Assembly (NCBI GenBank): GCA_018066245.1
Contig: JAGHRT010000052.1
Span: 1-57,023, forward strand
Direction of reading: 5' to 3'
DNA length: 57,023 nucleotides
From: Candidatus Equimonas faecalis
Lineage (GTDB): Bacteria > Bacteroidota > Bacteroidia > Bacteroidales > Bacteroidaceae
In this document: positions 1-7,217 of the stretch, one piece after another
Layout: each line of letters starts with the position of its first letter
Position numbering within the stretch: position 1 is the stretch's first letter
Translations under genes and position numbers: made by a program
Notes under the pieces: generated by a model
Told to the model about the DNA's origin: nothing
Databases searched by the model: none
The model's input: the letters and a program-made list of their open reading frames with translations, nothing else

Positions 1-85
1 TATTTTGAGCCGAAAATGGTGCGATTTTCCTTAATGACCTTAATGACAAATGACATAATGACCGCATGAAAAGCTGTCTTTTCCG

Positions 86-288
86 AGGTACTGCCTTCCA
101 GGCAGCCACCTGCTGGCAGGATATACCGGGCACTTCGTACCCGGTTAATGACCGCCTCACTCTCTATGCGTGCCTAGAAGGCACTGCCTTGGGAAATGCT
201 TCGTACTTTCTGGCAAGGTACTGCCTTCCAGGCAGCCACCTGCTGGCAGGATATACCGGGCACTTCGTACCCGGTTAATGACCGCCTC
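86..288. repeat. 73-bp direct repeat pair with internal hairpins
   Basis: Positions 86-158 and 216-288 carry the same 73 bases, separated by 57 bp. Each copy contains CTGCCTTCCAGGCAG (perfect 6-bp stem), a CCTGCTGGCAGG stem and ACCGGGCACTTCGTACCCGGT (near-perfect stem). The spacer carries a related GCCTAGAAGGC hairpin. This is seen directly. The function is unknown; folded RNA or a REP-like mobile palindrome are possibilities. Confidence 0.9.
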
Positions 289-537
289 TTTGAGGCTGTA
301 GTGCCTTCCAGGCACACTTGCGAAAGTTGAATAAATAATTTGCACGAGCGTAGGTATGGCCTACCTACGGCAGGCTTCTCTCATTCTTCACTTTCTCACT
401 CTTCACTCTCTCATTGTTCACTTTTTCACTGTTCACTCTCTCGCTCTTTCCCTCTCTGGCGGGCAATCGGAGGGCGGAAACGGGTGTCGGAGGGCAGATT
501 TAGGGCGAAAAGTTAGCAGGTTTCGTTTTTTTGTTGT

Positions 538-546
538 AACTTCGCA
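538..546 (+). promoter_or_regulatory. Promoter -7 box for the PASTA gene
   Basis: TAACTTCGC resembles the Bacteroidetes -7 box TAnnTTTGC with one change. No good TTTG lies 20 bp upstream. The box ends only 6 bp before the ATG at 553, so a transcript from it would be nearly leaderless. Confidence 0.55.
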
Positions 547-552
547 GCCGAA

Positions 553-1191
553 ATGACTTACGCAGAATTCAAATCGCGCATAACGAGCCGCCTGCTGTGG
601 GGCAACTGCCTCGGCATGGCGGTGGTGGCCCTTCTGTGCGGCATAGGCTCGTTCGTGTTTCTCCATATTTATACGCACCACGGCGAGAACATCTCCGTGC
701 CCGACCTCCACGGGCTCACTCTCTCCAGTGCGGATGCCAAGCTGCGCAGCATAGGCTTGCGGATAGAGGTGTCCGACTCCGGCTATGTGCGTACCCTCCC
801 GCCCGACGTGGTGCTGGGGCAGCAGACGGCTCCCGGCAGCGAAGTGAAGGTGGGGCGCGTGATTCGCGTTACCGTCAATTCCGACCACTCGCCCACCATT
901 ACGCTCCCCGACCTCGCCGACAACTGCTCCCTGCACGAGGCTCGTGCCCGCCTTACGGCGGTGGGCTTCAAGCTGGCCGCCGTGGAATACACCACGGGCG
1001 AGCACGACTGGGTGTATGCCCTGAAAGTGAGAGGACGCACCGTAACGGCCGGCCAGCGCATACCCGTGGATGCCCCCGTTACCATAGTGGTGGGCGACGG
1101 CAACGTGTATGACGAGTTCAACGGCGACGACGTGATGGAAGACTACGTGTTCGGCTACAGCCAGACGGACAGCCTCTACGACAGCTACTGA
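553..1191 (+). CDS. Membrane-anchored PASTA-domain protein
   Basis: A 212-residue protein with a short basic N-terminus, one membrane segment at about residues 15-38 and an outward-facing part made of two PASTA repeats (about 47-113 and 115-180; the first begins VPDLHGLTLSSADAKL). It ends in a short acidic, Tyr/Asp-rich tail. PASTA modules bind muropeptides or lipid II in Gram-positive kinases and PBPs. Here there is no kinase or transpeptidase domain, so a structural or sensory role at peptidoglycan is inferred. It starts a four-gene run with rluD, ddl and an acyltransferase, and the neighbouring D-Ala-D-Ala ligase fits a cell-wall theme. The ATG at 553 is the only start that keeps the membrane anchor. 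Confidence 0.85.
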   Translation: MTYAEFKSRITSRLLWGNCLGMAVVALLCGIGSFVFLHIYTHHGENISVPDLHGLTLSSADAKLRSIGLRIEVSDSGYVRTLPPDVVLGQQTAPGSEVKVGRVIRVTVNSDHSPTITLPDLADNCSLHEARARLTAVGFKLAAVEYTTGEHDWVYALKVRGRTVTAGQRIPVDAPVTIVVGDGNVYDEFNGDDVMEDYVFGYSQTDSLYDSY

Positions 1192-1236
1192 CGGCCTGAA
1201 GAATAAAGGCCTTAACCCCCTTAGCACTCAAAGCGA

Positions 1237-2313
1237 ATGAATACCCCGGACGAAGATACCCTGCTGGAAGATGCCGACCTCGACGTGACTGCCGAGGCCG
1301 ACGGGTCGCTCTATGAGCACTTCCGCGTGGTGGCCGACCAGGGGCAGCAGCTTCTGCGTGTGGACAAGTTCCTCCTCGACCACTTGCGCGACACCTCCCG
1401 CAGCCGCATCCAGCAAGCCGCCGATGCCGGTTGCATATTCGTGGGTGGCCGACCCGTGAAAAGCAACTACCGCGTAAAGCCCGGCGACGTGGTGAGCCTC
1501 ATGCTGGATCACCCCCGCCACGACACTTCCATACTGCCCGAGGACATCCCCCTCGAAGTGGCCTATGAGGACGACCAGCTGATGGTCATCAACAAGCCCG
1601 CCGGCCTTGTGGTGCATCCCGGCTGCGGCAACTACAGCGGTACGCTGGTCAATGCCCTGGCCTGGCACCTGCGCGACAATCCCGACTACGACCCCAACAG
1701 CCCTGAAGTGGGCCTCGTCCACCGCATCGACAAGGACACAAGCGGATTGCTCGTGGTGGCCAAAACCCCTCATGCCAAGACCTGCCTCGGCCAGCAATTC
1801 TTCCACAAGACTTCCCGCCGCCGCTACAATGCCCTGGTGTGGGGCAACTTCCGGGAGGACGAAGGCACCGTGGTGGGCAACATCGGGCGCGACCCCAAGG
1901 ACCGCCTGCGCATGGCCGTGTTTCCGCCCGAAAGCGGGGTGGGGAAGGAAGCCGTAACCCACTACCGCGTCATGGAGCGCTTCGGCTACGTTACCCTCGT
2001 GGAATGTCGCCTTGAGACAGGGCGCACCCACCAAATCCGAGCCCACATGCGCCACATTGGCCACCCCCTCTTCATGGACGGGCGCTACGGCGGCGACGAA
2101 ATACTCTGGGGCACGCGCTCCAGCACCTACAACGCCTTCATCCACAACTGCCAGGCCCTCTGCCCCCGGCAGGCCCTCCATGCCCGCACCCTCGGTTTCC
2201 GGCATCCCGACACGGGCGAGGAAATGGACTTCGAGGCCCCCCTCCCCCCCGACATGAACGCCCTGATCGGGAAGTGGCGGAACTATATCAACGGAATTAC
2301 GAACACTCCTTAA
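1237..2313 (+). CDS. rluD: RluA/RluD-family 23S rRNA pseudouridine synthase
   Basis: The protein has 358 residues. An acidic N-terminal extension (about 1-35) precedes an S4 RNA-binding domain (about 41-90) and the pseudouridine synthase domain. The signature VHRIDKDTSGLLVVAKT carries the catalytic Asp165, and GRTHQIRAHM is the second conserved block. RluD-type enzymes isomerise uridines in helix 69 of 23S rRNA. The exact RluA, C or D specificity cannot be read from the sequence; the S4 domain argues for the RluC/RluD type. It lies 45 bp downstream of the PASTA gene and 8 bp upstream of ddl, so cotranscription is likely. Confidence 0.92.
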   Translation: MNTPDEDTLLEDADLDVTAEADGSLYEHFRVVADQGQQLLRVDKFLLDHLRDTSRSRIQQAADAGCIFVGGRPVKSNYRVKPGDVVSLMLDHPRHDTSILPEDIPLEVAYEDDQLMVINKPAGLVVHPGCGNYSGTLVNALAWHLRDNPDYDPNSPEVGLVHRIDKDTSGLLVVAKTPHAKTCLGQQFFHKTSRRRYNALVWGNFREDEGTVVGNIGRDPKDRLRMAVFPPESGVGKEAVTHYRVMERFGYVTLVECRLETGRTHQIRAHMRHIGHPLFMDGRYGGDEILWGTRSSTYNAFIHNCQALCPRQALHARTLGFRHPDTGEEMDFEAPLPPDMNALIGKWRNYINGITNTP

Positions 2314-2321
2314 TATATAAC

Positions 2322-3308
2322 ATGAAAAGAATAGCCATAGTCGCCGGCGGCGACAGTTCCGAACACGACGTAAGCCTGCGGAGTGCCGCCGGCATCATGT
2401 CGTTCATGGATGCGTCCCGCTACGACTGCACCATTGTGGAAATCAGCCTTCAGGGTTGGTTCGCCCACTCCCACGGCCAGCTCCTGCCCATCGACCGCAA
2501 CGACTTCAGCTTCACATACGAAGGCCGGAAGCACCGCTTCGACTTCGCCTACATCACCATACACGGCACCCCCGGCGAGGACGGCATCCTGCAAGGCTAC
2601 TTCGACCTGATTCAGATGCCCTACAGCACCAGCGGCGTACTCGTGGAGGCCCTTACCTTCAACAAGTTCGCCCTCAATGCCTACCTGCGCTCCATCCCGG
2701 GCGTACACGTCAGCGACAGCGTGCTCGTGCGCCGCGGCCTCCCGCGCCCCACCGACGAAGAACTTGCCGACCGCCTCGGCCTTCCCTGCTTCGTCAAGCC
2801 CAACGCAGGCGGCAGCAGCTTCGGCGTGACCAAGGTGAAGACCATCGGGCAGCTCACCCCCGCCATCGACAAGGCCATGAAGGAAAGCGACGAGGTGATG
2901 GTGGAGCGCATGATGGCAGGCACCGAAATCACCTGCGGAGCCTACCTCAAAGGCGACGAGGTGGTGTGCTTCCCCCTCACCGAAGTGGCCCTGAAAGGCG
3001 TGGAGTTCTTCGACTACGAAGCCAAGTATGAGGGCAAGAGCGACGAGATTACGCCTGCCCGCATTGCCGACAGCACCCGCGACCGCGTGTGGGCCCTCAC
3101 CCGCCATATCTACAAGACCCTGGGATGCTACGGCATCATACGCATCGACTACATATTGAGCGGAGAACCCGGGCAGGAAGACATCAACATCCTTGAGATA
3201 AACACTACGCCCGGCATGACCGCCGCCTCGTTCATTCCCCAGCAGGTGCGTGCCAGCGGCATACCCATCAGCGAAGTGCTTTCACACATCATAGAAGGCC
3301 GATCATGA
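2322..3308 (+). CDS. ddl: D-alanine--D-alanine ligase
   Basis: This cytoplasmic ATP-grasp enzyme joins two D-alanines for the peptidoglycan stem peptide. The protein has 328 residues, the usual length. Landmarks are the N-terminal AGGDSSEHDVSLRSA block (substrate-binding Glu), HGTPGEDG, the ATP-binding loop NAGGSSFGVTKV and the metal-binding EINTTPGMT near the C-terminus. The reading frame is open 48 bp further upstream, but MKRIAIVAGG at 2322 matches the family start and the longer start would overlap rluD. Its TGA overlaps the ATG of the next gene (ATGA), so translation is coupled. Confidence 0.95.
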   Translation: MKRIAIVAGGDSSEHDVSLRSAAGIMSFMDASRYDCTIVEISLQGWFAHSHGQLLPIDRNDFSFTYEGRKHRFDFAYITIHGTPGEDGILQGYFDLIQMPYSTSGVLVEALTFNKFALNAYLRSIPGVHVSDSVLVRRGLPRPTDEELADRLGLPCFVKPNAGGSSFGVTKVKTIGQLTPAIDKAMKESDEVMVERMMAGTEITCGAYLKGDEVVCFPLTEVALKGVEFFDYEAKYEGKSDEITPARIADSTRDRVWALTRHIYKTLGCYGIIRIDYILSGEPGQEDINILEINTTPGMTAASFIPQQVRASGIPISEVLSHIIEGRS

Positions 3309-4507
3309 CAGACTCCCGACAGTTTGACGACATACGCCCCTACGAGAAAGGCGAGATTAAGGAGGCCCTCCGCACCCTCCTCGCCGACCGCCTCTTCCGC
3401 AGCGTGCTCCACTATCAGGTGCCCTTCCTGCCGGTAAGCCTCGTTACGGGCCTCCTGCGCCTCTTTACCCTGGGCGTAGATTCCCCCCTCCAACTCCAGA
3501 AACGCCTTATGCTCCCCATCGTGCGCTATGTGCGATGGCGCAGCACCGACGGCAACAAGCTCACAGGAAGCCCCCTTCCCCCGCGCGACGGCCACTACCT
3601 CTTCCTGAGCAACCACCGCGACATCGTGCTCGACTCCGCCTTCCTCTCCGCCCTCCTCATTGAAAACGACTACGACACCACCACGGAAATAGGCATAGGC
3701 GACAACCTCCTCGTACACCCCTGGATACGCACGCTTGTACGAGCTAACAAGGCCTTCCTCGTAAGGCGATCGCTCTCGCCCCGCGAAATGTTCAAGAGCA
3801 GCAAGCACATGAGCGCCTACATCCACTACGCCATCACCTGCAAGCATGAGAACGTGTGGCTGGCTCAGCGCGAAGGGCGTGCCAAGGATTCCGACGACCG
3901 CACCCAACCCAGCGTGCTGAAAATGCTGGCCATGGGCGCTGCCGAGGGCGTCAAGCCCATTGAACACCTCCGGCAGCTCCACATCGTGCCCCTTACCATC
4001 AGCTACGAGTACGACCCCTGCGACTATCTCAAGGCCGCCGAGTTCCAGCTCAAGCGCGACAACCCCGCGTGGAAAAAAACGGGTAAGGACGACCTCACCA
4101 GCATGGCCGACGGCATAAACGGGCAGAAAGGGCGCGTAACCTACCGGACGGCACCCTGCATCAATGAGTGGATTGACGAGTACGCCGACCTCCCCCACGG
4201 TACGTTCTACGAGGCCGTGGCCCGCCGCATCGACCGCGATATCCATCAAGGCTATACGCTCTATCCCGGTAATTACGTGGCTTCCGACCTCCTCGCTGCC
4301 GAAGAGGCTGCCGGGGGGCAGGGCTATGGCATCTCCTTCGCCGACAAATACACACCCGCCGAGGCCCGCCACTTCGAGGATTACATCGCCTCCCGACTGG
4401 CCCTCATCGACATTCCCGACAAGGACGAAGCCTTCCTCCGCCGCTGTCTGCTTACCATGTACGCCAATCCCGCACGCAACCATCAGGCGGCATCGCTTCC
4501 GTGCTAA
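3305..4507 (+). CDS. Glycerolipid acyltransferase family protein (PlsC-like)
   Basis: A 400-residue protein with an acyltransferase core. LFLSNHRDIVLDSAFL corresponds to block I and WLAQREGRAKDSDD to the glycerophosphate-binding block III. Acyltransferases of this fold move an acyl chain to glycerol phosphate or lysophosphatidate. In block I the Asp is six residues after His (NHRDIVLD) rather than five as in the HX4D rule; an Asp also lies two residues after the His. I recall Bacteroidetes relatives sharing this form. The C-terminal third is helical and acidic, without a recognised domain. It overlaps ddl by 4 bp. The substrate is uncertain; phospholipid or ornithine/glycine lipid synthesis are both possible. 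Confidence 0.8.
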   Translation: MTDSRQFDDIRPYEKGEIKEALRTLLADRLFRSVLHYQVPFLPVSLVTGLLRLFTLGVDSPLQLQKRLMLPIVRYVRWRSTDGNKLTGSPLPPRDGHYLFLSNHRDIVLDSAFLSALLIENDYDTTTEIGIGDNLLVHPWIRTLVRANKAFLVRRSLSPREMFKSSKHMSAYIHYAITCKHENVWLAQREGRAKDSDDRTQPSVLKMLAMGAAEGVKPIEHLRQLHIVPLTISYEYDPCDYLKAAEFQLKRDNPAWKKTGKDDLTSMADGINGQKGRVTYRTAPCINEWIDEYADLPHGTFYEAVARRIDRDIHQGYTLYPGNYVASDLLAAEEAAGGQGYGISFADKYTPAEARHFEDYIASRLALIDIPDKDEAFLRRCLLTMYANPARNHQAASLPC

Positions 4508-4646
4508 GCCCTTCGCTTATGCCCCACGGCAGGAGAAGATACAAAGAAAACTTGCCACACGCTTGGTTTTCTTCATGCTTATTCGTAACTTTAACCTACG
4601 GTTTTAATTACTCTCGCTCGGAAAAGCTCAAATTTCGCTGCGCTCA

Positions 4647-4679
4647 TTTGGCATTTCACTCGCTTATTCGTAACTTTGC
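4647..4679 (+). promoter_or_regulatory. Promoter for the STAS gene
   Basis: A textbook Bacteroidetes promoter: TTTG at 4647-4650, exactly 20 bp, then TAACTTTGC at 4671-4679. The start of the STAS gene is 28 bp further on. About 85 bp upstream the words TTATTCGTAACTTT occur once more (about 4579-4592), so part of the promoter looks duplicated. Confidence 0.8.
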
Positions 4680-4707
4680 AGGCGAATTAACTAATCATTA
4701 CAATACT

Positions 4708-5019
4708 ATGCCTAAGAAAAACCCCATCACTCTCAGTGAGAACACCCTGACTATCGTCCTTGAAGAACGTATGGACATCAGTAATTCCATGAAGCTCATT
4801 GAGGAGCTGAACAAGTATCGTGAGGAAGAAGACATCACGGAGGTCGTGTTCGATGCTCGCAAACTGACATACATCGCCTCCACGGGCATACGTGCCGTTA
4901 TCTATGCCGACCAAGTGGTGGGCAACAAACCCAAGATAGTGTTCATCGGCGCTACGGCGGATGTTTATCACGTGTTCGAGACAGCCGGGCTTACACAGTT
5001 TATCGAATTCAGAGATTAA
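4708..5019 (+). CDS. STAS-domain anti-sigma factor antagonist
   Basis: A 103-residue single STAS domain. The conserved strand-helix segment TYIASTGIRAVIYADQ carries Ser58, in the position phosphorylated in SpoIIAA/RsbV proteins. In partner switching the unphosphorylated antagonist binds an anti-sigma kinase and frees its target; the phosphatase that reactivates it is normally a SpoIIE/RsbU protein, and exactly such a gene follows at 5134. No anti-sigma kinase or sigma factor is in the window. The frame is open upstream to 4501, but the promoter at 4647-4679 and the family start support ATG 4708. Confidence 0.88.
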   Translation: MPKKNPITLSENTLTIVLEERMDISNSMKLIEELNKYREEEDITEVVFDARKLTYIASTGIRAVIYADQVVGNKPKIVFIGATADVYHVFETAGLTQFIEFRD

Positions 5020-5036
5020 ACAAATCGGAAATGCGG

Positions 5037-5087
5037 CTCCCCGTCTGTGGGGGAGTTCCTGCTTTGCAACCCGGCGTCGCGCCGGGT
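5037..5087. other. Two adjacent GC-rich stem-loops between STAS and phosphatase genes
   Basis: CTCCCC at 5037-5042 pairs with GGGGAG at 5050-5055, and ACCCGGCG at 5069-5076 pairs perfectly with CGCCGGGT at 5080-5087. Neither is followed by a T-run, so they look more like mRNA-processing or REP-type hairpins than terminators. They may set different expression levels for the two partner-switch genes. Confidence 0.6.
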
Positions 5088-5133
5088 GGGAGAACCGTCA
5101 ATTTCCTTTTGTCAATCCAGTAAGTTGTAAATT

Positions 5134-6981
5134 ATGATGCGTGCGGTCAAGGATTTTTTTCTGCGTGCGGGTGCCTATCTCAACTTCACCCTCGCCTTTG
5201 TCTTTATAGCGGGGCTTGTGTTCACCGTCTGCTTCGGCGTGTGTCTCTACATGATGCGCCAGGAGGTTATCGACAATGTGGAAGACAGGGTGAAGAGCGA
5301 TGCCTACTACGTCCAGAATTATGTGGAAGGGAAACTGCAATGCGTGGAAGAGGTGGCCTTTACCGCCCTATGTACGCACTTTCACTCCTCTATCCAGAAA
5401 TCCCCTGACGGCGGCCACATCGTATGTATTGACACTGACACGCCCCTGCCCTCAGAGGAAGCCCTCTTCCGCTTTCTTGAGCAACTGCTGGAAGCCAACC
5501 CCATGATTTGCGGCGCGGCCATAGGCTTCGAACCGGGTATTCATGAACCCCAAGGTGCTTATGGCTTTGCCGCATACGTGACGAATGTCAGTGGCAAGAA
5601 CCAGCATCTCCGACTCGGAAATATCCACGACTACAGGAAGAAGCCCTGGTACAAAGGGCCCGCCGACAGCCGGAAACCGCTGTGGAGCGCACCCTTCCGC
5701 GAAACCAGCCAGGGCAAGGTGGTGTGCTGCTATTCCTATCCCATACACGACCGGAAGGGGAATTTCATCGGAGCCATAGCCTTCGACATTGATACCGCTC
5801 CTATCCGCGAAATGTGTAAGGAGGTAACGCCCTATCCCCAGTCGAAGGTTACCATCACCGACAGGAACTTCAATTACGTGTCCCACCCCGATACGGCTCT
5901 CCTCCTTCACAACGTGGAAGAAGATGGCTTTGAGTACGATGCTCTTCTGGTGGATAGCATCCTCTTCAATCCCTACCGACAGAAGCGCGGCAGCTTCATT
6001 AAGGGACAAGCCCCCGAATTAGGACTTTATTTCTACTTCTGCCCCATTGACCGTGCCAGTTGGATAATCACCACGGTATGCCCCAAGGAGGATATTTTCG
6101 GACGCTGCACCCGCATTGAGCGCACCACCGCCCTGATAGCTCTCGTCGGCATACTGTTCATGGCCTTGTGCCTCCTCTATCTCCTGCGGCGCATCCAACA
6201 TGCCACCATAGCCAAGGCCGGCATACAGAAAGAGCTTGGCCTTGCCTCCAGCATTCAGATGGGCATGATTCCCCGAATCTATCCCGCCCTCCCTACACGC
6301 CACGAAGTGGACCTCTGCGGTTTCCTGAAACCCGCTAAAAGCGTGGGCGGCGACCTCTACGACTATTTCGTGCAGGACGACAACCTTTACTTCTGCATAG
6401 GCGATGTGTCCGGAAAAGGTGTGCCGGCTTCTCTCCTCATGATGGTTATCATTAGCCTGTTCCGTAATGTGGCCCGCAACTTTACCGACCCGCAGAGCAT
6501 CGTGGAATCAATCAACCAAAGCATAGCCCGTAATAATTCGCAGATGATGTTCTGCACCATGATAGTAGGTATCCTCCATCTGCCTACCGGCCACTTGAAA
6601 TACTGCAATGCCGGCCACAACGCCCCCGTCCTCTGCAAGGTGAAGGGCGATGACTGCGACGTGGCTTATATGCCGGCAGGAGAAAACATGCCTGTCGGCG
6701 TGTTTGAAGATGCTCAGTTCCAGGGCGGAGAACTCCACCTCCATCCCGGCGATGCCCTCTTCCTCTACACTGACGGAGTGAATGAAGCGCAAAATGCCCG
6801 GCAGGAACAGTTCGGCGAGGAAGCCGTAGTAGAAGCCCTTCAGGAAGAAATGGCCCGTCAATCCACCTCCGATGTCGTTGTCGGCGCCATATACGACCAT
6901 CTGGCTCGCCACGCCTGCGGAACAGAACAGAGCGACGACATTACCATGCTCCATCTCCGGTACGTGGGAACTCCGCTCTAA
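5134..6981 (+). CDS. Cache-sensor SpoIIE/RsbU-type protein phosphatase
   Basis: A 615-residue inner-membrane receptor phosphatase. Membrane segment one is at about 17-40. A periplasmic double-Cache-like sensor follows at about 42-325, with the typical block RKPWYKGPADSRKPLWSAPF. Membrane segment two lies at about 331-352, and a cytoplasmic PP2C/SpoIIE domain at about 385-612. Metal-binding signatures are GGDLYDYF, IGDVSGKGVPASL and LYTDGVNEAQ. Such enzymes dephosphorylate STAS antagonists on a signal; the neighbouring STAS protein is the obvious substrate. Cache domains usually sense small molecules such as amino or carboxylic acids, but the ligand here is not predictable. The helix after membrane segment two probably acts as the signalling linker. 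Confidence 0.9.
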   Translation: MMRAVKDFFLRAGAYLNFTLAFVFIAGLVFTVCFGVCLYMMRQEVIDNVEDRVKSDAYYVQNYVEGKLQCVEEVAFTALCTHFHSSIQKSPDGGHIVCIDTDTPLPSEEALFRFLEQLLEANPMICGAAIGFEPGIHEPQGAYGFAAYVTNVSGKNQHLRLGNIHDYRKKPWYKGPADSRKPLWSAPFRETSQGKVVCCYSYPIHDRKGNFIGAIAFDIDTAPIREMCKEVTPYPQSKVTITDRNFNYVSHPDTALLLHNVEEDGFEYDALLVDSILFNPYRQKRGSFIKGQAPELGLYFYFCPIDRASWIITTVCPKEDIFGRCTRIERTTALIALVGILFMALCLLYLLRRIQHATIAKAGIQKELGLASSIQMGMIPRIYPALPTRHEVDLCGFLKPAKSVGGDLYDYFVQDDNLYFCIGDVSGKGVPASLLMMVIISLFRNVARNFTDPQSIVESINQSIARNNSQMMFCTMIVGILHLPTGHLKYCNAGHNAPVLCKVKGDDCDVAYMPAGENMPVGVFEDAQFQGGELHLHPGDALFLYTDGVNEAQNARQEQFGEEAVVEALQEEMARQSTSDVVVGAIYDHLARHACGTEQSDDITMLHLRYVGTPL

Positions 6982-7030
6982 CGCCCTGCGAGGAAGCTCT
7001 CCCCCTCCCCGCCAGCTCCCGTTGATATCC

Positions 7031-7067
7031 GTCCGCCCGTCCGCTTGCTTATAGTGAACGGGCGGAC
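7031..7067 (+). terminator. Hairpin after the phosphatase gene
   Basis: GTCCGCCCGT (7031-7040) pairs perfectly with ACGGGCGGAC (7058-7067), 50 bp after the stop codon. Only a weak T-rich tract follows (ACTTTG), so termination may be partial. Confidence 0.6.
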
Positions 7068-7084
7068 ACTTTGTAGAGGGACAA

Positions 7085-7168
7085 CCTAATTTGCTAATTT
7101 CATGAGTATCACATTGGCTAATTTGCTAATTCTCACATTTTCTCATTCACTCATTTGTTAATTTTCCA
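7085..7168. repeat. TAATTTGC-type octamer repeat tract upstream of nqrA
   Basis: An AT-rich tract of degenerate 8-9 bp words (TAATTTGC, TAATTCTC, CATTTGTT). Related tracts occur at 15483-15513, 30424-30507, 41139-41180 and 42588-42637, and inside the coding end at 47310-47348. The 16 bases at 7112-7127 (CATTGGCTAATTTGCT) reappear inverted at 47333-47348. The nqrA -33 box lies inside this tract. Confidence 0.75.
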
Positions 7169-7186
7169 AATTATTCGTAAATTTGC
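7154..7186 (+). promoter_or_regulatory. Promoter of the nqr operon
   Basis: TTTG at 7154-7157, exactly 20 bp, then TAAATTTGC at 7178-7186. This matches the Bacteroidetes housekeeping promoter and gives a leader of about 25 nt before the nqrA ATG. Confidence 0.85.
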
Positions 7187-7217
7187 AGGCGAAACAAAAC
7201 CTAAGTACAAAAATAAG

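Larger units (their letters stand above)
1..552. other. Gene-free, repeat-rich left edge
   Basis: No convincing gene lies here. The short reading frames on both strands follow the direct repeats and have low-complexity translations. The stretch holds TAATGAC repeats at the extreme left, a 73-bp direct repeat (86-158 and 216-288), a GTGCCTTCCAGGCAC hairpin near 300-315, and a pyrimidine-rich run of TTCACT/CTCATT words at about 375-443. The same TTCACT words recur at 47706-47725 and 47955-48000, next to CTACCTACGGCAGG-like words in both places, so this is a recurrent intergenic mosaic rather than unique sequence. Confidence 0.7.

Noticed and set aside
66..278. 70-residue frame on the + strand in the left edge
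   Set aside because: It is produced by the 73-bp direct repeats; its translation repeats itself and has no relation to known proteins.
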